This document shows, in pieces, positions 26,158-35,813 of a DNA stretch of 64,000 nt. A program made the translations under genes and the position numbers. The notes under the pieces are model-generated. The model had not been told where the DNA came from. It worked only from the letters and a program-made list of their open reading frames with translations, and did not search any database. Every line of letters starts with the position of its first letter. The first letter of the stretch is position 1. Source of the stretch: Phocaeicola sartorii JCM 17136 = DSM 21941 (GTDB lineage: Bacteria > Bacteroidota > Bacteroidia > Bacteroidales > Bacteroidaceae); the NCBI RefSeq assembly GCF_000614185.1, contig NZ_BAKM01000022.1, forward strand, positions 35,928-99,927. Direction: 5' to 3'.

Positions 26158-27306
26158 ATGATCCGGATCGCCTATTGTACTCCCTCTCTCCATATTCCCG
26201 GAGGAGTGGAAAGGGTACTGACCACCAAAGCCAACTTCCTGGCTGAGAGCGGTAATTATGAAATATACATCTTGCTGACTGATGGAAAAAGCAAGTCTCC
26301 CTGCTATGCTTTATCGCCCAAAGTGAAAATTATCCAACTGGATATAGACTTTGAAGAATTATGGGAACTTCCTCTGTGGAAAAAGGTGCCGGTTTATCTG
26401 AAAAAACAAAGAATATACCGACGCAAGCTCTCCGCCGCCTTGTTCCACCTCAAACCGGACATCACTATCTCTCTGTTACGACGGGAAATTAACTTTATCA
26501 CCTCCCTCAAAGACGGAAGCAAAAAGATAGGAGAGCTGCACGTGAACCGGAAGAACTATCGTAATTTTGAAAAGAACGAAAGCAACTTCGTCAAGGAACT
26601 TTTTGCCAAATTATGGATGAAAAGTCTGGTGAGACATTTAGGAAAGCTGGACAAGTTCGTTGTGCTGAGTGAGGAAGACAGAGAGAACTGGCCCGAACTA
26701 CAAAATGTAAAAGTCATCAGCAACCCTCTACCCTTTCAACCCGGAACATGCAGCAACTTGAACAATAAACGGATAACCGCCGCCGGAAGATATACCTACC
26801 AAAAAGGATTCGATTTGTTACTGGAAGCATGGAGCAAAGTCTGTAACCGGCATCCGGACTGGGAATTACATATATATGGCAAAGGAGATAAGACTGCATA
26901 TCAAGCACTGGCTGGGAAATTGGAACTAAAGAACCTTTTTCTTGAAAATACAACCCCGGATATGATCCGTAAATACTGTGAAAGTTCTATCTTTGTATCC
27001 AGTTCCAGATTTGAAGGATTCGGAATGGTCATAGCGGAAGCAATGGCGTGCGGAGTACCTGCCGTATCATTCGCCTGCCCGTGCGGACCTAAAGATATCA
27101 TCCGGAACGGGGAAGACGGACTATTGGCCGAAAATGGAAAGACAGAAGAGCTGGCCGAGAAAATAATTTATCTGATTGAGAACGAAGAAATAAGAAAAGA
27201 AATGGGAAAGAAAGCCCGCATCAATGTACAACGTTTCGCTAAAGACGTAATTATGCAACAATGGATTCAGTTATTCAACAACTTATTAAACGGAACAGAA
27301 CAATGA
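26158..27306 (+). CDS. Glycosyltransferase family 4 (tandem copy 3)
   Basis: A 382-residue GT-B enzyme related to the copies at 22719 and 23864: IPGGVERVL, AAGRYTYQKGFDLLLEAW, donor motif RFEGFGMVIAEAMACGVP, and FACPCGPKDII. The third copy is separated from the second by the divergent GT4-like gene. Its stop overlaps the start of the methyltransferase gene (ATGA at 27303). Confidence 0.92.
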   Translation: MIRIAYCTPSLHIPGGVERVLTTKANFLAESGNYEIYILLTDGKSKSPCYALSPKVKIIQLDIDFEELWELPLWKKVPVYLKKQRIYRRKLSAALFHLKPDITISLLRREINFITSLKDGSKKIGELHVNRKNYRNFEKNESNFVKELFAKLWMKSLVRHLGKLDKFVVLSEEDRENWPELQNVKVISNPLPFQPGTCSNLNNKRITAAGRYTYQKGFDLLLEAWSKVCNRHPDWELHIYGKGDKTAYQALAGKLELKNLFLENTTPDMIRKYCESSIFVSSSRFEGFGMVIAEAMACGVPAVSFACPCGPKDIIRNGEDGLLAENGKTEELAEKIIYLIENEEIRKEMGKKARINVQRFAKDVIMQQWIQLFNNLLNGTEQ

Positions 27307-28085
27307 AAACAGATTCCCCCTACGACAGAGGAGACATCCATATAAACAAAAACGACAAAGTGCTAGAGATAGGTCCGGGCCATAATCCGACGTATCGCTC
27401 CAACGTGGTAGTCGAAAAATTTGTTGACACCAATTATCACCGCTGCGGTGACGTGAAAATATACCCGCATCAGACCTTTGTACATGCCGACGGAGAAAAC
27501 CTGCCCTTCAAAGACAAGGAGTTCGACTATGTGATATGCAATCAAGTTTTGGAACATGTAGAACATCCCGAAGCATTTGTCAAGGAATTATGCAGAGTGG
27601 CCCGACGGGGATACATCGAAACTCCCAGTCTGCTGGGCGAATACTTGTTTCCTAAGAAATCACACAAATGGGTCATACTGGATATAGACAACAAGCTAGT
27701 TTTCTATGAAAAAGCCAGAATGCCGGGCAACTATGAAAATGACTATGGAGAATTGTTCCTGAATTATTTGCCTTTCCAATCCCTCCCCTACAAACTGCTG
27801 TGGCTGACGGAAGGAGATATCACCTTGAACCGCTACGAATGGAAAAACGAGGTGGAAATATTGGTCAACCCCGAAGATGAATACTACTCCTCTTTCTTCC
27901 TCAACAAATGGAACCGGGAAATGGTGGAGAAACTATACCCCCGCCGCTCCGCCCTGACAGAAATGAAGAAGATAATTCACGCCCTGTCCTATCTCATCAA
28001 AAACAAATTGAAATCACGATTCAGTAATCACCGGACTCCAATCACACTGTCCGAATATATAAGAACACATGAAGTGGTACGCTGA
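27303..28085 (+). CDS. Class I SAM-dependent methyltransferase
   Basis: A 260-residue methyltransferase (Methyltransf_11 type): SAM-binding motif I VLEIGPGHNP at about 20-29, an acidic residue after the second strand (VEKFVDTN), HADGENLPF, and motif IV-V region FDYVICNQVLEHVEHP. The start at 27303 is chosen because it gives the ATGA overlap with the preceding gene and places motif I at the usual distance. It probably methylates a sugar or a glycan end, and terminal methylation is one known signal for Wzt-type exporters, but the link here is inference. Confidence 0.88.
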   Translation: MKTDSPYDRGDIHINKNDKVLEIGPGHNPTYRSNVVVEKFVDTNYHRCGDVKIYPHQTFVHADGENLPFKDKEFDYVICNQVLEHVEHPEAFVKELCRVARRGYIETPSLLGEYLFPKKSHKWVILDIDNKLVFYEKARMPGNYENDYGELFLNYLPFQSLPYKLLWLTEGDITLNRYEWKNEVEILVNPEDEYYSSFFLNKWNREMVEKLYPRRSALTEMKKIIHALSYLIKNKLKSRFSNHRTPITLSEYIRTHEVVR

Positions 28086-28911
28086 CTATCTATCCATCTA
28101 TGACAGGCCTTTCACCCAAGTCCCACAAACGGTTATCAACCAAGTGAAAGACAAGATCCGGCAACTGGCAACTCATGCTCCGCTGGTTTCGGTGGTAGCC
28201 ATCGCCCATAATGAAGAAAAGAGGATATTGAGCTGCCTGTGGTCTTTATGTGAAAACCAACATACCTATCCTGTAGAAATACTAGTCATCAATAATCATT
28301 CTACCGACCGCACCGAAGAGGTACTAAAAGAATTAGGGGTCACCTACTTCAATGAATGCCAAAAAGGTCCCGGTTTTGCCCGGCAATGCGGACTGAACCA
28401 TGCTCGAGGGAAGTATCATCTCTGCATAGACGCCGATACCCTTTATCCGCCCCGGTACATCAGTACCATAGTAAAGGCCTTACAAGAAAAAGAAGTGGTG
28501 GGCACATACGCCCTATGGAGTTTTCTCCCCAATGAACATCATTTAGGACTTTTCTTCTATGAGACACTGCGTGACCTCTATTTGAAAATACAAAATCTGA
28601 ACAGGCCGGAACTCAATGTACGTGGAATGGCTTTTGCCTTCCACACGGAAACAGCCCGGAAAGAAGGATTCCGGACAGACATACTCCGCGGAGAAGACGG
28701 CTCCTTGGCACTAGCATTGAAAAAATACGGAAAATTAAGATTCGTCACCGCCCGCAAAGCCCGTGTCCTCACCGGCCATGGCACTATTTCGGCCGACGGT
28801 TCCCTGTTCAGCAGTTTCAAGAAACGAGCCATAAAAGGTTTAAGAAACTTCACGGCTCTTTTCTATAGCAAAAACGATTACGAAGATGAAGATTCCAACT
28901 TGATAAAGTAA
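28069..28911 (+). CDS. Glycosyltransferase family 2
   Basis: A 280-residue GT2 with a 40-residue N-terminal extension before VSVVAIAHNEEKRI, then INNHSTDRTEEVL, GPGFARQCGL and metal motif CIDADTLYPP. Later GEDGSLALALKKYG matches the acceptor-side ED region. It starts 17 bp inside the methyltransferase gene. The donor cannot be predicted. Confidence 0.88.
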   Translation: MKWYADYLSIYDRPFTQVPQTVINQVKDKIRQLATHAPLVSVVAIAHNEEKRILSCLWSLCENQHTYPVEILVINNHSTDRTEEVLKELGVTYFNECQKGPGFARQCGLNHARGKYHLCIDADTLYPPRYISTIVKALQEKEVVGTYALWSFLPNEHHLGLFFYETLRDLYLKIQNLNRPELNVRGMAFAFHTETARKEGFRTDILRGEDGSLALALKKYGKLRFVTARKARVLTGHGTISADGSLFSSFKKRAIKGLRNFTALFYSKNDYEDEDSNLIK

Positions 28912-28917
28912 CGACAA

Positions 28918-30036
28918 ATGAAAATAGCAATAGAAGCCCAACGCATCTTCAGAAAAGAAAAGCATGGCATGGACTATGTAGCTCTGGAGACCATCCGGGA
29001 ACTGCAAAAGACAGACACACAGAACGAATACTTCATACTGGTCAGCCCAGGAGATGATATCTGTTTGCAGGAATCCGCCAACGTGCATATCGTGACCGTC
29101 AACTGGCCGTCCTATCCGCTTTGGGAGCAAATAGGACTGCCGTTGGCTTTGAGAAAAATCAAGCCAGACCTGCTGCACTGCACAAGCAACACCGCCCCTG
29201 TGTATGGCAACATTCCACTGGTGCTTACACTGCACGACATTATCTTTCTAGAGAAAAAACAAGGTAAGAACCAGTCCATGTACCAAAGGATGGGACGCCT
29301 CTACCGGAGAATCATAGTTCCCAGAATTCTTGCCAAATGCAAGAAAATCATTACCGTTTCTCATTTTGAATGCAACCGCATCAGTAGTTCTCTACACATT
29401 GACAGACAACTGCTTGCCGCTGTACACAACGGCTATTCACAACATTTCATACCGGTACGAAACGCACAAACCATCACCGCCCGATACATTGAAGAACGTC
29501 CTTACCTGTTCTTTCTAGGAAATACCGACCCTAAGAAAAATACGGCAAAGGTATTGCAGGCATACAGCATATATTTAAAAAAATCCCGTCAACCCCTCCC
29601 TCTGCTTATCGCTGACCTGAAAGAAGAGATCATAGACGGATATCTGAACCGGCAAGGCTTACAGGAAATAAAAAAGATGCTGTATTGCCCCGGATACATT
29701 CCGAACACAGAATTACCTGCTGTTTATAGTGGAGCATCCGCCTTCATATACACGTCTCTGCGCGAAAGTTTCGGCATCCCCATTCTGGAGGCGATGGCCT
29801 GCGGAACTCCCGTCATCACCTCAAACACTTCCGCCATGCCCGAAATTGCAGGACCGGAGGGTATTCTGATCAATCCGTCCGAACCGGAGGAAATCGCTTC
29901 CGCCATCCTTCATTTAGAAGAAGATGCAGAATATTACCAGTCACAAGCCATATACGGACTAAAAAGAGTCCGCCGGTTCTCATGGGAGAACACAGCAAAA
30001 AAAATATTGTCAATATACAAAGAAATACTAGCATGA
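28918..30036 (+). CDS. Glycosyltransferase family 4
   Basis: A 372-residue GT-B enzyme of the mannosyltransferase-like GT4 branch: HCTSNTAPV, LTLHDIIFLE, TVSHFECNRI, FLGNTDPKKN and donor motif LRESFGIPILEAMACGTPVI followed by TSAMPEIAG. This branch is distinct from the 22719-type copies. It begins 6 bp after the GT2 stop and ends in an ATGA overlap with the last GT of the block. Confidence 0.92.
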   Translation: MKIAIEAQRIFRKEKHGMDYVALETIRELQKTDTQNEYFILVSPGDDICLQESANVHIVTVNWPSYPLWEQIGLPLALRKIKPDLLHCTSNTAPVYGNIPLVLTLHDIIFLEKKQGKNQSMYQRMGRLYRRIIVPRILAKCKKIITVSHFECNRISSSLHIDRQLLAAVHNGYSQHFIPVRNAQTITARYIEERPYLFFLGNTDPKKNTAKVLQAYSIYLKKSRQPLPLLIADLKEEIIDGYLNRQGLQEIKKMLYCPGYIPNTELPAVYSGASAFIYTSLRESFGIPILEAMACGTPVITSNTSAMPEIAGPEGILINPSEPEEIASAILHLEEDAEYYQSQAIYGLKRVRRFSWENTAKKILSIYKEILA

Positions 30037-31238
30037 GCACCCTTGAATTCCTCTTCTTCGTTCTTCTCTTCATTGTATTCTACACTTATGTGGGATATGG
30101 AATCCTGTTATGGATATTGGTTAAAATAAAACAAAATTTTCTTTTCCCCTACGATACGGACGAACAAGATAAAGAAATCTGCCGGCACAAAGACAACACC
30201 GCCCTGCCCGAAATCACCCTGTTCATCACCGCCTATAACGAAGAACAGGTAGTGGATAAAAAAATGAGAAACTGCCATGAACTGGATTATCCCAAAGAGA
30301 AACTTCATATCGTATGGGTAACGGACGGCAGCAATGACCACACCAATGAAAAATTAAAGGTTTATCCCGATGTCACCCTATTGTCCATCCCTGAAAGAAA
30401 AGGAAAAACAGCCGCCATAAACCGAGGTATGAGATTTGTCACCACACCTCTGGTCATATTCACAGACGCCAATACATTTATCAATCCGCAGGCTGTCCGC
30501 GAAATAGTGAAATGTTTCGACCATCCGCGGGTGGGATGTGTGGCAGGAGAAAAACGGGTGGATATGCACAGCACCGGAGGGGCTGCTTCGGGAGGAGAAG
30601 GGTTATACTGGAAATATGAATCATGGCTGAAAAAACTGGATTACCAGCTCTACTCCACTATAGGTGCCGCCGGAGAGCTATTTGCCATCCGCACCCCGTT
30701 ATATGAAGAAATGCCCGAAGACACATTACTGGATGATTTTATGCTGTCCCTACGCATCGCCATGAAACGGTACACGATAGCATATTGTGATACGGCATAC
30801 GCCTTGGAAAGCGGATCGGCCGATATGAAAGAAGAAGAGAAAAGGAAAGTGCGCATTTCGGCAGGCGGATTACAGTCCGTCTATCGCTTGAAAGAACTGC
30901 TGAACCCGCTACATTATGGAATTCTTAGTTTTCAATACATCTCCCACCGGGTACTGAGATGGTCGGTGACACCAGTCGCCTTGTTTCTACTTCTCCCCTT
31001 GAATATCCTACTGGCTGCCTGTAGCGAGAACCGTCTGGTTTACCTTCTTTTTCTTCTACTACAATCCGCATTCTATGCCGGAGGATTCTATGGCTGCTAC
31101 CTGTCCGCCAAGTCAGTAAAGAACAAATTGCTTTATATTCCTTACTATTTCCTGTTCATGAACATCAATGTGATAAAAGGCTTCTTCTATCTGAAAAGAC
31201 ATACTGGCGGAACATGGGAAAAAGCCCACAGGGCCTAA
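30033..31238 (+). CDS. Membrane-bound glycosyltransferase family 2
   Basis: A 401-residue processive-type GT2: N-terminal TM (LFFVLLFIVFYTYVGYGI), TLFITAYNEEQVV, VTDGSNDHT, metal motif FTDANTF, DDFMLSLRIA, a weak acceptor motif KRKVRISAG, and three or four C-terminal hydrophobic segments. The start at 30033 gives the ATGA overlap with the upstream gene; the longer reading from 29982 would overlap by 55 bp. It is the last gene of the polysaccharide locus and ends 3 bp from the convergent receiver gene. Confidence 0.88.
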   Translation: MSTLEFLFFVLLFIVFYTYVGYGILLWILVKIKQNFLFPYDTDEQDKEICRHKDNTALPEITLFITAYNEEQVVDKKMRNCHELDYPKEKLHIVWVTDGSNDHTNEKLKVYPDVTLLSIPERKGKTAAINRGMRFVTTPLVIFTDANTFINPQAVREIVKCFDHPRVGCVAGEKRVDMHSTGGAASGGEGLYWKYESWLKKLDYQLYSTIGAAGELFAIRTPLYEEMPEDTLLDDFMLSLRIAMKRYTIAYCDTAYALESGSADMKEEEKRKVRISAGGLQSVYRLKELLNPLHYGILSFQYISHRVLRWSVTPVALFLLLPLNILLAACSENRLVYLLFLLLQSAFYAGGFYGCYLSAKSVKNKLLYIPYYFLFMNINVIKGFFYLKRHTGGTWEKAHRA

Positions 31239-31241
31239 TGT

Positions 31242-31598
31242 TTACTCACTAAAATGTTTTTTTATCATCTCATGCAAAACGGGAGCCATAATCGGCTTGG
31301 CCATATAGTCATCACATCCGGCTTTAAAAGCCTTGTCACGGTCACTATCGTATGCATTGGCGGTAAGGGCTATAATAGGAAGCCTCCCTCCTTTCCGGCG
31401 AATTTGTCTGGTGGCTTCCAATCCGTCCATAACAGGCATCTTTATATCCATTAAAATCATATCGGGCTGGTACTCCTCAAACTTCTCAACAGCCTCTTGC
31501 CCATCATGGGCACGACAAACTTCATACTCCTTTCTTAATATGATAGATAATAAAAGGTAATTACTTTCCGTATCTTCAGCTACCAAAATCTTTTTCAT
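31242..31598 (-). CDS. Receiver-only response regulator
   Basis: A 118-residue single receiver domain with AED (7-9), phospho-acceptor Asp51 (LMDIKMP), Thr79 and Lys101 (AKPI). Its sequence is close to the C-terminal receiver of the divergent hybrid kinase at 31742 (both have AHDG, Y(Q/K)PD, LMDIKMP), so the two probably share ancestry and may compete for the same phosphoryl group. No output domain. It converges on the end of the glycosyltransferase block with a 3-bp gap. Confidence 0.92.
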   Translation of the reverse strand: MKKILVAEDTESNYLLLSIILRKEYEVCRAHDGQEAVEKFEEYQPDMILMDIKMPVMDGLEATRQIRRKGGRLPIIALTANAYDSDRDKAFKAGCDDYMAKPIMAPVLHEMIKKHFSE

Positions 31599-31622
31599 GT
31601 CTTCTTTTTATTGATTACCTTG

Positions 31623-31652
31623 CAAATTTACGATATAAAATGATATAAACAA
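31623..31652 (-). promoter_or_regulatory. Promoter of the 31598 receiver gene
   Basis: On the minus strand TTG (31650-31652), 19 bp, TAAATTTG (31623-31630), an excellent Bacteroides promoter 24 bp upstream of the ATG. Confidence 0.7.
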
Positions 31653-31663
31653 TATTTTTTTTG

Positions 31664-31671
31664 TATATTTG
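31664..31671 (+). promoter_or_regulatory. -7 box of the hybrid kinase gene
   Basis: TATATTTG is a perfect -7 match, giving a leader of about 65 nt before the ATG at 31742. It is back to back with the receiver-gene promoter in a 143-bp region. Confidence 0.55.
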
Positions 31672-31741
31672 CTGTCAGTGATCAATATCACGCATCTAAA
31701 TTCGCGAAGAGAAACAGTATATTGAGAATCATACTATTAAT

Positions 31742-33592
31742 ATGAACATTCCAAGTAATATATTGCACGATAAGCAATATGCAGACCAAATTCTAGAGAT
31801 TACGGCTGATACGATGTTTTTCGTATATAAAGACGGCACCTGTTTAGACTTTAAGGCTAATACAGCCGATTTTTTTATAAAAGAACAGGATATTATAGGA
31901 GAAAATATTTTCTCTTATTTCCCCGTAGAGACCGCCCGGGAAATGTACCTGGAATTTGCCAAGGTACGGGCGGGAAGCAAGCCTTCCGCACGGAATTACA
32001 AACTAATATTGGAAGATGATGTGAAATACTACAAATGCATCATCAGCAGGTATGACAAAGAACATTTTATTTTCCAATACAGGGATATCACAGGCCGGAG
32101 TGTAGTCAGACTGAAACTGGAAAAGAAACAAAAAGATTTGTGCGAGATAGAAAAGGCCGCAAGCATAGGGTTATGGGCTTACGACTCGTCCACACGGCTC
32201 ATCAACTACTCGGGATATACCCGGATATTCTGCAATGACGAAGAGGTAAAAGACATTTCTATAGACGAATACATAAACTACATACATCCAGACGACAAGG
32301 ACCGTTTCAGTCAATGGCTGGAAGAAAACCTGGATGAAAAAGATGCCGTCAATACCATAAACTATAAACTCCTCATAGCTGGAAAGACCATCAATATGAG
32401 AATTAAAGCATATCATAAAGAGGTATATATGCAAAAAACCATATTGGAAGGATATATACAGAATACATCCGAGATTGTCTGGAAAGCAGAACGCTCCAAC
32501 CAACTGAAATCCGCTTTTCTGGCCAATATGAGCCATGAAATCCGTACACCACTGAATGCCATTCTGGGATTCTCACGCATCATAGCCGAAACGGAGAATG
32601 CCGAGGAAAGACTGCAATATTACGATATTGTGGAGAAAAACAACATGCGCTTGCAGGAACTTATCAACGAGATTCTGGACTTATCGAAGATTGAATTGGG
32701 TATAATGGAATTCAACTATGCACCCGTATACCTTCATACCTTATGTGAGGATGTAAAAAACACATATAGCTTCAGATGCCAGCCCGGAGTGGAGCTGATT
32801 TTAGAGGAGTCCGATCCGTCACTGGTAATCTCGACAGACAGAAACCGTTTATTTCAGGTTTTCTCCAATCTGATAGGTAATGCCACGAAATTCACTGTCA
32901 AAGGTTCAATCAGTTTTGGATATAAATTAGCTGGGGAAGAGATTGTATTCCACGTAACCGATACCGGAAGCGGTATTTCCGATGACAAAATAGACAAGAT
33001 TTTCGACCGTTTCATCATGGCCAACAACCAAGTGCAAGGCACAGGATTGGGGCTTTCCATCAGCAAGATCATTGTAGAAAAATTAGGAGGAAAAATAGCC
33101 GTCCGGTCACAAATAGAGGTTGGAACTACATTCACTTTTACACTACCCTACATCTCGGTAAACGGGAAAATGAAACAGGAAGAAAAACAGACATCGGCCT
33201 CCGCCAAAGACAAGAACAAGGCTTTCCTCCAGAAAGCGACCATCCTAGTGGCAGAAGACTACCAAAGCAACTATGACTTAATAGCGGCAATAATCGGAAA
33301 AATGTATAGGCTGGTACATGCACATGACGGCATGGAGGCTATCATGTACTATGAACAATACAAACCCGACTTGATTTTGATGGATATAAAAATGCCTAAC
33401 ATCAATGGTCTGGACGCCACAAAGGCCATACGGGAAATGTCTGCCGACGTGCCTGTCATTGCCGTGAGCGCGTATGCGTACGAAAAAGACAAAGTAGCTG
33501 CCATAGAAAGCGGATGCAATGAGTTTATAACCAAACCAGTATCTGCCGATTTACTGAAAACGACTATCAACAAATATCTAAAACAAAAGTAA
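31742..33592 (+). CDS. Hybrid sensor histidine kinase/response regulator, PAS type
   Basis: A 616-residue protein with no membrane segments, so a cytoplasmic sensor. Order: N-terminal PAS-like domain (about 15-115), second PAS-like domain (about 135-245, WAYDSSTRL, IHPDDKDRF), HisKA with His265 (ANMSHEIRTPLN), HATPase with Asn380 (SNLIGNATKF), DTGSGI (407-412) and GTGLGL (433-438), and a C-terminal receiver with Asp548. Lacks an HPt domain. The next gene starts 3 bp after its stop. Its stimulus is unknown; proximity to the polysaccharide locus suggests, but does not show, control of that locus. Confidence 0.93.
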   Translation: MNIPSNILHDKQYADQILEITADTMFFVYKDGTCLDFKANTADFFIKEQDIIGENIFSYFPVETAREMYLEFAKVRAGSKPSARNYKLILEDDVKYYKCIISRYDKEHFIFQYRDITGRSVVRLKLEKKQKDLCEIEKAASIGLWAYDSSTRLINYSGYTRIFCNDEEVKDISIDEYINYIHPDDKDRFSQWLEENLDEKDAVNTINYKLLIAGKTINMRIKAYHKEVYMQKTILEGYIQNTSEIVWKAERSNQLKSAFLANMSHEIRTPLNAILGFSRIIAETENAEERLQYYDIVEKNNMRLQELINEILDLSKIELGIMEFNYAPVYLHTLCEDVKNTYSFRCQPGVELILEESDPSLVISTDRNRLFQVFSNLIGNATKFTVKGSISFGYKLAGEEIVFHVTDTGSGISDDKIDKIFDRFIMANNQVQGTGLGLSISKIIVEKLGGKIAVRSQIEVGTTFTFTLPYISVNGKMKQEEKQTSASAKDKNKAFLQKATILVAEDYQSNYDLIAAIIGKMYRLVHAHDGMEAIMYYEQYKPDLILMDIKMPNINGLDATKAIREMSADVPVIAVSAYAYEKDKVAAIESGCNEFITKPVSADLLKTTINKYLKQK

Positions 33593-33595
33593 TTT

Positions 33596-34656
33596 ATGGG
33601 AAGGTTAGCCGTATATAAGTTTGCCTATTTTTTATCTATCCTGTTCACATTCTTCATTTTGGGACTTTCCATCTTCGCTTATTTCTCAGGAAAAATAAAT
33701 CCAGCGGAGAACATGTTTGCCGCATACGTTGCTTTAAGCAAACCCATACTAGTGGCAACCAATGCGATATTATTCATTTACTGGCTCATCAGACTCCGGT
33801 ATTGGTTATGGATTCCGTTGACCAGCCTGATGGTAAACTACGGATACATCACTTCCATGTATCAGATTTATAACCCAACCAAATATGCCAATGAGAACAG
33901 ACTGAAAGTAGTGACTTATAATGTCCACTCGTTTGGAAATGAAATCACGGGATTCTCCGCCAAAGAGTTTGCCGAGATGATGAACAAAGAGGAAGCGGAT
34001 GTACTTTGTTTTCAAGAATACAGAGGCAATGGGGACTTTACGGAGCAGGACTTGCAGGATACGTATGCTAAAACATTCCCTTACTCATTTATTCCCAAAG
34101 AACTGAGCCTGGCTATTTACAGCCGATACCCCATCAAACAATCGCAAACAGTAGAATTTCCGAACAGTAACAACGGAGCCATCTGGCCGACCTGGATGTA
34201 AAGGGCATGACGATACGCATCATCAACGTGCACATGCAGACTACCAGCTTTGACAGGATGCGATCCAAAGCAGCGCAGGCCCGGGGGGCACAGGATGCGG
34301 AACAGGAAAAAGCCATTTATTTGGACTATTCCGACAATTTTCGGGAAAATACCGTCAGACGCGCCGGACAGTCCGGACTAATCAGTTCGCTGATCAATGC
34401 CACAGAATATCCCCTGATCGTATGCGGTGACTTCAATGATCCTCCAGGAACTTTTACTTACGAAACTCTGAAAAGTGGACTGGAGGACGGATTCCATACT
34501 GCTGGAGAAGGGTACGGAGCTACTTTCCGGGGCTTTCACCATTTACTGCGGATAGACTACCTGTTTCATTCCTCCTTATTAGAAGGTATAAAATACAAGG
34601 TGATTCCTTATGATATGAGTGACCATAACCCAGTATGTCTGGAGGTGGGACTTTGA
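33596..34656 (+). CDS. Endonuclease/exonuclease/phosphatase family protein, membrane-anchored (apparent frameshift)
   Basis: EEP-superfamily metal-dependent phosphohydrolase, which may act on nucleic acid, phospholipid or a phospho-sugar. Two N-terminal membrane segments (about 8-30 and 50-70) precede the EEP domain: TYNVHSF, LCFQEY (metal Glu), NVHMQT, CGDFNDPP (catalytic Asp/Asn) and the final SDHNPV. As sequenced, a stop falls at 34201; adding one G to the GG at 34185-34186 gives AIWADLDVKGMTIRI and one frame of 353 residues. It follows the hybrid kinase by 3 bp, so it is co-transcribed with it. Confidence 0.87.
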
Positions 34657-34664
34657 TGAATCAC

Positions 34665-35810
34665 TTACTTCTTCAACGCTACCGAGAAGAAGAAAGTGGA
34701 ACCTTTCCCCTCTTCAGACTCAAACCATAAACGCCCGCCGTTCTTGACAGCGAAATCCTGACATAGCAACAAGCCTAATCCGGAGCCTTCCTCATTATTC
34801 GTTCCGTATTTGCTGAAATGAGTTTCCGTATTCAATAATTTCTTTTGGTCTTCCTCACTCATACCTTTTCCAGCATCTTTTACACTGACTATGACTTTAT
34901 CCCCCTCTATCCCGGCATTGACCAAAATCTCGGAATCATTATAGCTAAACTTGATGGCATTGCTGAGAAGATTACGCAAGATGGTCTTCATCATATCTAT
35001 ATCGGCATGTACCTCAATCTTCTCATACACTGGAAAGTTCACTTTTATATTCTTCATACCGGCTACCAGATTGAAAATCTCGATAACCGAAGCAATATTC
35101 CCTACAATATCAAAATCCTGATAAACTACATTCAGTTTACCTATCTGGCTTTTAGTCCATTTCAATAAATTATCCAATAAGGAGAAAACATCCTCCGTAC
35201 TTTGATTGGCCATGCTCAGCATATCATACATCTCCTTACCGATCTGTTCGGGCGGCAAACTAAGTATCAACATATTGAGCACCATCTTAATGGACCCCAT
35301 AGGCGAGCGCAAGTCATGTGCAATGACAGAATACAACTTGTCGCGCCCCATGATAGTCTTACGCAGTTCTTCCGTCTGCTTCGTGATGATCCGCTTGGCG
35401 GCAATCAAAGATATCTGATGAGTCACACGAATCACAAGTTCTTCCTTATTAAAAGGTTTGGATATAAAATCATTGGCTCCCACCTTGAAGCCCTTCACGA
35501 TATCAGCAGTGGTATTCAAAGCGGTCAGGAATATAATAGGAATATGCTGCGTTTCAGGATCGGCTTTCAGTCGCTCAGCAACTTCAAAACCATTCATCTC
35601 GGGCATCATGACATCTAATAAAATCAAATCAGGGCAGGCATTGACCGCTTGAGATAAAGCCTCCTTTCCATTACTGGCAGTTACCACCTTAAACTTCTCG
35701 TTTGCCAACAGCACTCTCAGCAGCAAAACATTAGAAACTACATCGTCCACAACCAAAACAGTATATTCAGAATGCTTTATTACTACATTTACATCCGATG
35801 TCATAGGCAT
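34665..35810 (-). CDS. Response regulator-histidine kinase hybrid (receiver first)
   Basis: A 381-residue cytoplasmic protein: N-terminal receiver with Asp66 (LLDVMMPE) and Lys118 (SKPF), a helical linker, HisKA with His165 (VIAHDLRSP), and HATPase (NLLSNAIKF, DAGKGM, GSGLGL). A receiver in front of a kinase core suggests phosphorylation-gated kinase activity. It starts 3 bp after the UDP-xylose synthase gene and is therefore co-transcribed with a sugar-nucleotide enzyme, an unusual pairing. The start could be Met1 or Met3. Converges on the EEP gene. Confidence 0.92.
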   Translation of the reverse strand: MPMTSDVNVVIKHSEYTVLVVDDVVSNVLLLRVLLANEKFKVVTASNGKEALSQAVNACPDLILLDVMMPEMNGFEVAERLKADPETQHIPIIFLTALNTTADIVKGFKVGANDFISKPFNKEELVIRVTHQISLIAAKRIITKQTEELRKTIMGRDKLYSVIAHDLRSPMGSIKMVLNMLILSLPPEQIGKEMYDMLSMANQSTEDVFSLLDNLLKWTKSQIGKLNVVYQDFDIVGNIASVIEIFNLVAGMKNIKVNFPVYEKIEVHADIDMMKTILRNLLSNAIKFSYNDSEILVNAGIEGDKVIVSVKDAGKGMSEEDQKKLLNTETHFSKYGTNNEEGSGLGLLLCQDFAVKNGGRLWFESEEGKGSTFFFSVALKK

Positions 35811-35813
35811 ATA

